A stretch of DNA of 64,000 nt from Acanthaster planci (Eukaryota > Echinodermata > Asteroidea > Valvatida > Acanthasteridae). The position numbers and the translations under genes were made by a program. Below, piece by piece: positions 34,801-46,700 of the stretch. Within the stretch, counting starts at the first letter, position 1. Each line of letters opens with the position of its first letter. The stretch lies in assembly GCF_001949145.1 (NCBI RefSeq), contig NW_019091664.1, positions 72,638 through 136,637 of the forward strand, written 5' to 3'. The notes below the pieces were generated by a model. It saw nothing but the letters and a program-made list of their open reading frames with translations, searched no databases and was not told where the DNA came from.

Positions 34801-37660
34801 GTTTCAGTCATTTATTGATTACTTAAGAAATCAGAGTAAAGTAGCACGGAATATGGGTTGATAAAAAAGAAATTTACCCACAGCAAGATTCTCCTGATAT
34901 GCGTTCATCTGATAGAGCAAACTAAGAAGACAAGTAACTTAAAGCTTACACTCAGCTAGCCTGACACTTTGCAGAATGGTACGAAGCATTTGTGTAGTTT
35001 TTTCTTCAGGCAAGTGCCAGGCTGGGTTTTTTCCCAGTAAATTGGACATTTCTCCCAAACCACAGAATTGTAACCATCGTTTAGAGGGTAATATCTTGCA
35101 CGGTTTACATGCCGGCAGTGTATCGGAAGGTCTCTTTTTTTTCCTATTTTCAAATACATTGAAGTCGAAGCCTTTTATGCATATAGTTAACTGTTATTCA
35201 AAGTAAACCATCTATTCCAGTAATGCCTCTTTTGTATGTTATCAGTGAATGAATGTGATTGTGGAAGCTGTTTTACCAGCTACAGGTATTTTATGCAGTT
35301 AGTGCCAATTTTTTTTTTTTTTTTTTGGTTGAATTAGTCATGGAATTTTCTCAGTGGAATTTGTTGTGCATACTTCTTTGGGAATGGGAGCTCACTTTTC
35401 AGAAGAGAAAACAGTTTGGCTTCAGTGTTGTTTCCATGGTAACATAGTTTGATTTTGCTTTTGTGCCATGTGCATGAAGGCAGTCGGCATTGTACCATTT
35501 CAGAGAACAGTTGAAGCTCAGTGTGGGTGTATTGTATTCCACAGGCCTGCCGATCATGATGCCCGGGAAGTCAACCGGGAATGGGTTTAACACGGAAACA
35601 ATCCTGGGGCTGCAGTTCACATTTAAAGTGCTGTTTGGATGAACAAACCGAGGGTTTTAAGACACCACAATGAAATCTGTCCACATAGTACAATGTTGAC
35701 TGAGTACAGCTAAATCTTTATGTATTGGATAGCAATTTTTTTTTGGTCTTAATTCAAAGTACCTAGTTCGTGTTGTATACTCTAAATGTAAATGCCCCAC
35801 AGCAGTCAAACTGTTCACTCTGCAGATTTCTGGATTGTATTATTGGATTGCTTAAACCATTTGCTATGTTTTGATCTTGATATCGTGGACTCATTCACAC
35901 AAAGTGGAAATCAGTTTGTACATGTTTAGAGTAAAGCGGAATTTTGGTTTTATCAGAATCCTTGGGTATACAACATTCACACTTTCAATTGCAACTTGTT
36001 ACTAATTTACTATGGCAGGGTGTTGTGCATTTCTTGAGATTCTTTCATACTAGATATTTGGCACAGTTTTCAGAGAGCATTTCCTTTACAGTTCTTGTCA
36101 TATGACATCCTGTCTATGTCAGTCAGTGGGTCGTCATGTACAGTTGCTGCACTGAGGAGTGATTCATTGTGTGCAGGAAGTGTTCGAACTGTTTGCCTGA
36201 TTTGAAACTGTTTCATATGTCAAAACTATTCCATCCTTCACCTTGTGGTACGCATGTCAAAACTATCCCATCCGTGTTGCATGTCTGCACTATTCCATCT
36301 TGTCACCTTTGTGGTGGGTGTGTCAAAAGTATCCCATCCGTCACATTGTCATGGACATGTGAAAACTACCCCATCCGTCACTTTGTGGTAAGCTTGTCAA
36401 AACTATCCCCTCTGTCACTTTCTGATGGGCATGTCATAACCATCCCATCCGTCACTTTGTGGTATGTCAAAACCATCCTATCTGCCACTTTGCAGCAGTT
36501 ATATCAGAATCATCCCCACAGCTAATTCAATGTACATCTCGCTGATTTTGAAATGCCACTCTGCGGTTGCTTTGGGTCACCTATGCCAGTAGGGTGAAAC
36601 CTCTGCTTGCTCCTACTTCACCCATAATGGATTAAAAAATAGTCTGTGACCCTTCTAGATGACCTTAGACTCCCAACAAGGCGAGTTGTTACAAATTTAT
36701 TGGCCAGATGGTGCTGGGGTGACATGAGTCATGTTAAATGTCAAAATCAGTAACAGCAATGAGCTTGGCTCGACTTTAATACATGTAATGGCATTTAATG
36801 AAAACGGAAAAAGGTTTAATATTGTTTCATGTAATGTCATTTTTATGCATATTTTTGTCGATTTAAGAGTTTACTAAAATAAAAAGTATTTGGTATTACG
36901 CGAGAATGTGACATGAAAGACATGTGGATGTTGTAGTTGTATGTGTGTGTGTGAGAGAGATGCGTGAGGATGTGTGTTGACTAGCAACTGAGGCATGAGG
37001 GATGGATTTCATGAAAACTAACAAGTTTTATAAGGTTATATTTGAAAGCGTAATGAAAACTATAACATGTACAGCGGACTTCACATCTGCGCCCCCCCAG
37101 TTTACAGTTTTAATGTTACATTAAGTAATGTTTATTCAAATGTATAGCAATTTAAGAACATATTTTTGTTTTCATTGAGAAAAGAAGTCTTCCTGTGTAA
37201 TTTTGTGATACCTCAAAGTGAGGGGGGACTTGTTGTCTTAAGAGGTTTTTCCTGGGCGCGGATGTGAAGTCCAACAACTTTTATTTTGGTTCACTTATGA
37301 GAGAGAAGGGGGAAGATGAAATTTACCGAGTTGCATATGATGTCAAATTGACATGAACTATTGAATTTTGCCGTTTATTATTAGTTTAATATCATGATTC
37401 CAGTTACATGTAATAAGCAGAGGAGCAGAAACCTTTCACTTTGCCCTTTTATATTGTCAATTCTCAGTTACAAATGCCAAAAAGAGGAGAGAATTTGCAG
37501 CTTTCCTGACTCAGACAGGGGAAGTAGGGTTTGACAAGAGTTGTTCATGGTTTAATAGAGATGTCCTTTTTTCCCTAGAATGTCTTATTTTCTATAATGT
37601 TCCAATTATTAATGCCTTTAGTGTTTGTTCAAGCTTGTAATAAATTGTCACACTTAGGTG
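31894..37660 (+). other. 3' UTR and downstream region of the hnRNP-like gene (inferred)
   Basis: No exon is visible. AATAAA hexamers occur at 32454, 33700, 34686, 36878 and 37639, so the transcript could end at any of several sites. The stretch is AT-rich with T runs. A degenerate tandem repeat lies at 36216-36500. A GGGA microsatellite sits just after the stop (about 31957-31975). Confidence 0.45.
36216..36500. repeat. Degenerate tandem repeat, ~35-45 bp units
   Basis: Seven or eight variants of a unit containing GTCAAAACTATCCCATCCGT followed by CACTTTGTGGT are arranged head to tail. The copies differ by substitutions and small indels. Confidence 0.75.
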
Positions 37661-40563
37661 ATCTTTCTTCATTATTCTGCAGCTTGTGCGTCCTTTTCAA
37701 AGTTCATTCACCTTTTTTTCTTTAAATCTTGAAGCCATGCTGTGTTTTGTGCGCAGGCACGTGACTGACTTTTCAAGAGCCACAGTCGCATCGGAATGAT
37801 ACCAGTACGAGCATAAAGTTCTCGAGCCAGCAAGGGTATAGACCTCCATCATGGGGCAGCCATCTTGCTTTCTTACTGTTCAGAGCAATGCAACCAAAGT
37901 GAGGCTGGAAGGAAAAGTAGTCGTTTACCTTTTATCAATATGTATTGCAGTACTACTGCCAGCAAGTCTAAGGGGAACTAGATGAACATGGCACCATCAT
38001 AATGAAGGTCTACACAGGTTGTAATTGCAGTCTAGCGGCGTCTACTCAATTCCCCATATTGCTTTAAATTTGTCCATCCAGTCCGTTTGCAATTTGACAA
38101 GCATGTACCGTATCGGACATTCATTATGAGCAAACCCCTGAATATTCTAGTTTAGTTCAACATACGGTTTGTTCTGGCCACGTGTTTCACAGCCTCACAC
38201 ATTTGCCTAGGTGCACGTAACACAAGTGCGCAAACCTTACATACCTAGTGTCAACTTGTGAATAACAGATGTCCACACGATGCAGAAAAAGAAGACATTC
38301 TGTGGACTTGCCAATATCCACAGGATGTTTCCCTGTCTCTGAGAAAGTTTAGAGGTGTGTTGGGGCTATCTGTCGCAAAAGATAGAGGAACTGTCGAAGA
38401 AACGTACGAAAAATCAAACTGTTCAAGCAGTTGAGACAAATCTGTGAAAAATATTCATTTTTCTTGAAGACAAAAGCATGTCCACACATGTATGTAACAA
38501 ACATGTGGCTTAACAATTTTGGCAAACCTGTACTGAAAATGTGGGTATTTCACGTGACCACGTCTAAATTTTAAAAAAATTGGTGTCAGATTACAAGACA
38601 TCACTACTTGAATTTTTTTTAGTGATGTATCACTATTTTGGTACATGCAAGCAGGTCATAGTGCACAAAATTTTCTCAAATGTCTTCAATGGGCAAATTT
38701 CGGGTTTACAATTTTATACAGAAAAACACCTCAAAATGAACAGTCTTCCCCTGACATCACACTAACGGGGCCCTCATTTGGCAGGAATTTTATAAGTCTG
38801 AAAATCTGCAATTTACCAAAGGTAAACTAAACAGGCGTGCCAAATCGCTTTAAGAGAGGTACAAAGTGGTGGACGAATGCATCTCTCAGCTATTTGTTGC
38901 ATGGATGTTGCCCCCCAAAATTTCAATAACAGACAAGCAATCATGAACATAGAGCAAAGAAACAACTCCAAACCACATATTCCCATTACATTAACGCTTT
39001 ATTCTGTAGGCGGCATTTGCAGGAATTTAGTGTTTCTTGTATTTTGCTTTCCTTTGTTAAAACCCTGGATAAAAACAGTCCCATAATTCACTCTACATGT
39101 CTAAGGACAATAAAAGTAAAAAAAAAAAAACAGCCAAACACAAACAAACAAACAACCACCAAATAAAAAGTTCATTGAAAAACTCTGGCGCAATCAACAA
39201 CGTAAAAAATATGAGCACTTGACATTCATTCCATTTCTCAAACGTTGACAATGTTTGGAATTCCAGACTTGATACCTACATGTGCTGTGCATGAAGTATC
39301 CAATCCTTGCTCAAAGAATGGAACTGTTTTGATCTGATAAGAATGTGGTGAAGCAAAAGAACTTTTTTGCTCTAGGTGTTGCAAATCTGGTACATTCAGC
39401 AGGCTACAGATTTCGCTGTTGCTGTTGGAAACAAGGTGCGACAAAAGGTCTGGGCTTACAAGTGAACTTCCCACTTTCCCAGGGCACCACTTCAACTTGA
39501 ACGGGGGCACCGCCAATCCACAAGTGTATTCAACGTCACTACATGTATTTACCATGGGGGGGGGCATAACACTAACCAGGAAAAAAACAATCCAATAAGA
39601 CTGACTCAAAACTAGACGAACGCAAGGTGAAAACGAACACAAGGTGCAAAAGAAGCGTCGTTTTGACTACGCTACACTTGTGTGACTGGGAAACAGACTG
39701 CGTGTATGTATGGCATTATGATCTAAACATTCGTGTCGGCTACGGAAAAGGGTGAAATTCTAACTCGGGCTACTGACCAGCCAATATACAGCTTTGTGCC
39801 TAGAACAAAATCCTGGCTACACGTAGCAATACATATCTGTAACCATGCACAGCGAACACTAACAAAGCAGCTCTTAATGGCAATTTGTGTATTTTACATA
39901 ACTGCTAATAAACCAATGGCACTGGATGAAACGTTCAGTAAAAAATTTGCAATCTTAAGTGGTTTTGCTCGAGGTTCAGAACCAAAAATGTCACTGCGAT
40001 CCTGTAATGAAGAAGCATTTTTTAAAAAGTTTTCTCTTCAAATACAGAGCGGTTTTGGTGCGCAACCGATGATGTCTCAAAGCAAACAAGAGTTGAACAT
40101 TATACAGGGAAGTGCACACAAGCACCCACATTGTATATCACCTGTTCAAAAATACCCCCAAAAAATTAACACGGTGCACCAAAAGCTGTCACCTATGTAC
40201 TTTAGTATGAAATTTGGGGGGTTTTTTGGTCGCGATAGTGAACAGTAAAATTAGCCAACATCAAATGCAAAGAAGAAGGGAAATCAACCTGCTATAAGCG
40301 TAATCATCAGATAATGTACATGAGGTCAGAGGAGACACCACAATCCTTTGCTTGTGACATGAAGTTAAATTGTGTCCGAGATATTTCAATAAACACGGTG
40401 GCGTTGAGTGCAGCAAAATCTCGGGCCACACCAGCCCCCATCTCGTCAGGTTCAACTGACGCTCCCCATAACCAGTTGTGGCAGACAAGTGCAACGTTAC
40501 GAGAGGCCACAGAGCCGAGTTTGATGGGGGTAAGAGAGAAGGGGTAAGTGGGTGGATGATTGT
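37661..40563. other. Convergent intergenic region and inferred 3' UTR of DAZAP1
   Basis: This is the tail-to-tail junction of the two RRM genes. On the minus strand the DAZAP1 stop is at 40564, and an AATAAA hexamer lies at 38998-39003 (plus-strand TTTATT), giving a possible 1.6-kb 3' UTR. An open plus-strand frame at 39733-40248 has no family features and no ATG start. No gene is supported between the two 3' ends. Confidence 0.45.
38998..39003 (-). terminator. Candidate polyadenylation signal for DAZAP1
   Basis: AATAAA on the minus strand about 1.56 kb after the DAZAP1 stop. This is a hexamer match only. Confidence 0.35.
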
Positions 40564-40772
40564 TTATCGCCTGTAGGGGTGAAAGGGCAAGGCGGCGTTG
40601 TTGCCCCCGCGGGCAAAGTTGCCCTGAGCGGCAGGCGCCGCAGCGTTGTACATGTCCTGTGAGGTGTCTTGCTGGGGCTGCTGGTAACCCTGTTGCTGGG
40701 GTTGCTGCTGGGGGGGTTGCTGCTGGGGCGGGGCAGTGAACGCCCCACTCATGTCGCCGCCATACCCACTGC
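40564..40772 (-). CDS. DAZAP1: DAZAP1 terminal exon
   Basis: Acceptor TTTTCCTTACAG. Encodes GSGYGGDMSGAFTAPP, Gln-rich repeats and the conserved end ALPFHPYRR, then TAA at 40564-40566. Confidence 0.9.
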
Positions 40773-43700
40773 CTGTAAGGAAAAACCAAGGGGTTAGCAA
40801 GCTTGAACAACTTCCCTTTCAAAGTATGTTTCGCTTTTCAGTCTAAACAAGTTTCAACCCTAAGAGAGTCTCGGGAAACAATTACAGTCAGTCTTCTCCA
40901 TCTGAATAAAGATGGCACAGCAAGAGAAGGGAACAGAAGTCCAGGTTCAACACTTCATAATGCCATCACAAATTCACTGCCACTTGATGCAACAAAAGCA
41001 CACACACCTCATCCGTGAACCTGTGCTAAACTGGGGTACCAGAATACTTTTTACTGGCAATCACTTTGGTCACTGTCTATGCAGCCCTAAGGCCTGCATG
41101 CAAACACTAGGTCCTGCACTTTGTGGTCTAGTATTCAGTCTGTTGTTTGCTTTACCTTGCGGTTGGTTGAAGTTGGGTTGGGGCTGGTTGTAGTTGACAC
41201 GCTGAGGCCCATAGCCGGACGCCTCCTGGGGATAGTTGCCCATATTCCCTGCAGTGTGAGTTCAGTTATCAGTTAAGGCTTGTGCCTGAAAGCCACGGCT
41301 TTTTTAAATGTGGCTAAACATAATTTGATACATGTATAATTTATCACAATGTTAAAATTGGAATGAATATGCAGTGAACTGTTACTTCCTCGCTGGTATT
41401 TTTCTTTCATGTCCCCAAACTGAACAGTTAGCCTCACTCTCAATCCAGGATGGCCAACACATGAATACAGTCTATTCTCATAGACATGGAACGCAACTGC
41501 CACTTTGGCAAAAGGTAGAGAGGGTCCGTGGAAGGTGCATTAAACCCTCAAATACCTTCACGTGCATATAGGGTACCTTGCGCGGAGTGAAAACAGCTAT
41601 GATTCGATGGTCTGCTACCGGTGTGCACCTGCTGGTGTCAAGGACGGGTTCCAGATAATCATATCGCAACATAATTGACAAAGTGCTCGGCAAATTTTCC
41701 TTGAAACAAAAAAGCGGTCCCAAAGGGAAATTTTACATTGATAAAGCAGGCTGGGTGGATAAATCCTGGAACAGATTTCGCCTTTTGCGTGTAAGAGATT
41801 GTTGATACGCATTTTGGATAAGACACAAGTATCATGTCTGTTTTCAACCAGTTTTCTTCGGATGGGATTTTGCTGGGGGGGGGGAGAGGGCCAGGGTAGG
41901 CATGTTTTATTTCAAAAGGCATCCGGTTCCTTTGCTACACAACAGTACATACAATCGGGGCTGTCTTTCTATACTAATTGAGGATAGGGTTCCTGCATCT
42001 GACAATTAAATTCCATGATCTTTACATGGCTTTTTTACGACCAAATCATGAAAATCCATGACTCAGTATTACCAGGATTTCCTGGACTATTCAGACTTTT
42101 AAAGTTGCGAATAAAATCACACGTATTATGCACTAATTTCTGATGATGGAAATCACACACAGCGTTCGAAAATTTCCATGATGTTTCCATAACTTCAGCC
42201 ATTTTTACAAAATTCCATGACTTTTCCAGGCCTGGAAAACGAAAACAAACTTCCATGAGTTTTTCAGGCCGCGGGAACCCTGGAGGGGGTATTCACACGT
42301 ACATGTACCTCTGACCTGCCCCAAACTTCTTATCTAGGACCAGGCTTGGTAGGTGCGTTCTGGACAGTACCGCCCAGCTGTTGAACACTTCACTTGACCC
42401 CGTATGACATGTAAACACACATATTTTTCCTTATTTGTTACACTCGTTTGAGAATTCTTTTTTTTTTCATTCCTGCGGTCGACGTATTCACGCAACGTGC
42501 TTAGTCGGGTCAAAGTGCAATTGCAACGTTGAAGAACTTGCAGGTAGAAAACTTGCCCCCGGTAGACAAGAAAATCCGACGTCAACTGGTTATCTACCGG
42601 TATATTTTTAGGTTCTGATGAAAATCTTCTCGCCAAAAATGCATTCTGGGGAGTTTGCAGGGAAAGCGCAGCACCGCTCTGTGGCTTCTCTAGGTGCACA
42701 TAAAATGACACATCAGCCGAGTAAAAAATGAAGCGAGTCTAACCGTTCGGGGCATAGCCGCCTTGCGCCTGTCCCCCATAGTTACCAGTATTGTAACCCT
42801 GGTTGGTCTGGGGCGGGGCCTGGTTACTGTAGGCGTCGGGCTGCTGCTGCTGTTGCTGCTGTTGTTGAGGGCGAGGTGCCTGCTGGCCGTAGTTGCCGTA
42901 GTTGTAGCTCTGCGGCGGGCCTGGGCGGGGGGGGGGGGGGGGAATGTGAATAACCGAGGTGAATTGAAGGTAAAAATCTTAACAATGAGGTTGTGTTTAA
43001 CTTCTTGACGTATGGGACAAGATGAAGGATGAGTGAACAATGAACAATGGCTAAAATGCTGCAAGTAAAAAGAAACGAGCCAAACTGTTAATGTATTCAC
43101 ACTGGGTGAAAACAAGAAAATGAACTTCTGAGGTCAAACAGCATTAACCCCAAAAAAGAGCCAGGGGAGGGCGACATCCGTCCTCACCCTCCGCCATTTT
43201 TCCAATATCGCCCAGGAGCTGAGCTTTTTAGGAGGCTTTAGAGACGCCAATTTTGTGAAAATAATCAAAGATAAGGTCCTCGCGCATTGCCCATGTTTCT
43301 GAGACAGGTCAGCCAAAAATGTAGGTACTCTTTTTCCAATGTGGTGCACGGTACACGAGGGATGGCCTGCTTGTAACCTTGAACTTCAAATGACTCTAAC
43401 AAAAAAAACCATGTCTGACTGAGTTCAAACTTCACATTTGTAATAAGGAGCGTCTTCATACTTACATCAAGTTTCAAAGAAATCGAGCTTGGCTTTGCCA
43501 CTTTCTGAAGGGGGAGGGGAAGGAATCCCCCTACTATAAGAGGGGCCACAGCAACCTGGCTCTTTGAGGGTTGAGATTGCAAAGGTGTAAGCAATGAAGA
43601 CATTTTCAACACCTAGCGACAGTACAATGGCTGCTCTGTGATGTTACATTGACTTTCAATGACTGGCACCCTGAACTTGCCCGTAGTCTTAAAAGAAAGT

Positions 43701-46700
43701 TCACTGTAATGTGCATAAACACTGCAAAAAAACTAAGTGCTCTCTGGAACCAACAGGTAATAATTAACAAGAAAAAGAAAAGTCATCGACCTTATTATTA
43801 GACATCTGGGGCCCGTTTAATGGAGCAGAACTGTAGCATGTAATTTGTGGCAGGTGTAACCTTAGCCGTGTGCAGTGAACATGTCAATCACAGAGAATCT
43901 TGCTGGACTTTTAGACTAAGTATGTAAAGCTCCCAGCCTCGGCCCCTTAATGTTTGTACACGCCTAGTGATCTCTGTCGATGCATCACTCGTTCTCAAAA
44001 ACACACCTGCGTTAGGCATGCAGCTTTCTCCTTCTTATGATTTCAACGTGTACGGTACTGCTACCAGAAGTTTCGTTGACCAAAAAAATCCTGTGCCCGG
44101 CAAGTTAGCCGTGCCATGAAATATTTGGCCAAGTGCAGACTCCATGCAGAACAAAAAACACAGGAACAGAAAGAGTGCATGAAACCAGTGCCCAACTACA
44201 CAACGCGGCATGCCTCAACACCAAGGCCACAAAAAAACATTGGAATATTAATCAAAATAACACAAGTTTACAAAATAACAATTTGAGAAGTATTAAGGAA
44301 TCCCGGAGAGAGAAACGCAATAGTGTATGAGAAATTTAGTCTATTATCTTGAACACTGGTGGTTTCATGCATGCAAACCAATACTTCATAAATTCTGGTG
44401 CCCTGCCTGTTCCAGGATTCCTGTTTCAAGCATGCAACTGAGAATTTCAGAAAAGGAGACAATTCATTTCCTCCAAATCGTTCTACTATACGGTGTTTTT
44501 TCAATTGGTAGAAACACACATGAGAAAAAGAACATTGAAAATCAGCCAAATCCGAGGAAAAGTTGCAGACCTGCTCGTTAAGGCAACTTGTTAGTTCTCT
44601 GTTTCCACGATCAAAGTGACATTTTTGCGACATTGCTCTGCAACTTGGGGGTTCCCAAACAGCTCAGGGATCAGGGAAACACATGTATGTTAGTACAATC
44701 TGATGCCAACTGCACAGCCACGTGGTGAACACTTCGACAAAGAGGAACTCGTCTACCTAGGGACTTGGTTAACCGTGGGGTCTTGGCATGGTGGCCGTCG
44801 CCCCCAGCACTGGGTCGTCCTGGGAATGCACAAAGGGGGAACACTCAAGGATCACTTGCATACAAGCCACACACATCAGGCATGCAACTTGGACTTTGAA
44901 AAAAAACAAAAACAAGGAAATTCCAATCTTTAACCCCTTCGCGCCGGGACACAGAAATTGAGATCCTCAGCCCGCTTTTAAGCTATTATTCTCCACCCAC
45001 GCTCGAGCGAACACGGTGAAAGAAGGCAGACCCTGGCTCTTGTATATATGGTAATTGGCCTTTGTGTGTGGCCCAGAAATGAAAAGACCGGATTTGCATC
45101 ATAATCACCAGCTTCACAATAGTCCCCACTTTGAAAAGAGGCAATGGGAATGTGGAAGCTTGAGTAGAGCCGCACACCACCCAACAATCAGCCTTTTCAC
45201 CATGTAATTCAAAGCATGCAGAGCACGCAGGGCAACAAACCGAGAATTTACGGTTTGGCAGGTGGCCTTCATGGCCAAGCGAAGCTGGAATTCTTGGAGT
45301 CGGCTTTCGGGAAGAAATTCCCGGCGCGAAGGGGTTAAATACATGTATTTTGTACAATGTTTTCCGATTTCCAATGGCACAAGTTTTGAAGTGAAAAATG
45401 AGGAAATCAGCAAATCCGAGGAAAAGTTGCATGCCCGACACATGCAATGCACTCCAAATCATGCACGGGATTCCACACATACATGAAGCTGTTGTGAGGG
45501 TCAATACAGCCAGGCTACTAACTGCTAAGAAGACTGACGTTAACGTTTTTATGGGGCTGGTACAAGGCGAGGCAAGTTGTAAACTTGACTGAAATGTAAC
45601 CAGATGCTGTCGAGTCAGTCTTCCAAACCTTATTTCGGTAATTTTGTTTCTGTTAGTGTAACAGGAAGAGCAGGTTGCGTTGTGTCGCACAGTCTGGTAT
45701 CCCAGGGACAGTGGACACCGTGGGTGAAGATTTTGAGGCTTGACACTGACGTGCAAGATTTCAGAGGTCGTTAGTTCTTCTAAAGTGGCCCTAGCGACGT
45801 CCGCCTCATTTTCACAGAGTTGATCGCAATTTATTTGGTTGGGTCACAGGGTACCGAAGTGAATACGTCACGCGCACAATTAGTGTGTAAAAGGCATTAG
45901 CGGGAGAACCAGCGCTCGAACCAACACGCGCGCGTACTCCATTCGTTTGCACTGCACTTTCTGGTTGACACTGACGTCACACCTCGGCACTCGATATGAG
46001 TTGTGCACATGAAACTATCTACAGCACAGATGAGTTCCACAGGTGCCATGTATGTAATACTAGGCTGAGGGTAGCATACAAACATAACATGGCTTGAGGG
46101 CGGACAGTCCGGGTTAACTCCTGTAGATATTGGAAGCTGGCAAACGAGTTCCCGACGCAAAACCAGCATCGACTGTCCAACCCAAATAATCCATGTCGTA
46201 TTTGATCTACCACACTTCAGTCGTCATTACAGTTTCTGGCACAATTTAGAGCACTGATCAACATGTACACGTACCACTATCTTTTTCTTATAAGCAGCTA
46301 GGGCCAGGCTTGCAAATGCCTACTTCACATGGGCAACAGCTCCACTGTAGCTTCATAAAAGTGCATGCATAATAATCTACACGTGTCTTTGTTTTGAGTG
46401 TGGAACCCTACATGCATGCACACCTAGTAAACAGCTGAACAAGAAACGGTGGACAGACAAGTGAGCACCCTGCTCTCCACTGTGAATATGTACGGCATAT
46501 TCCATGTATGACACAACAACACGACAACACGACATGTATGATAAATGACATGTATGACATGACATGTATGACACACGACAACACAACATGTATGATAAAT
46601 GACATGTATGACATGACATGTAAGACAGATGACACGTATGACGTAAGCATGACATGTACGACATACAACATGTACTGTATGACATATGACAACTGACCAT

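Noticed and set aside
39733-40248. 171-codon plus-strand open frame
   Set aside because: It lacks an ATG at its start, lies antisense to the inferred DAZAP1 3' UTR, and shows no domain or splice context.
44986-45756. 256-codon minus-strand open frame
   Set aside because: Most of it overlaps the 409-bp inverted-repeat element and its flanks in a DAZAP1 intron; it has no transposase features.
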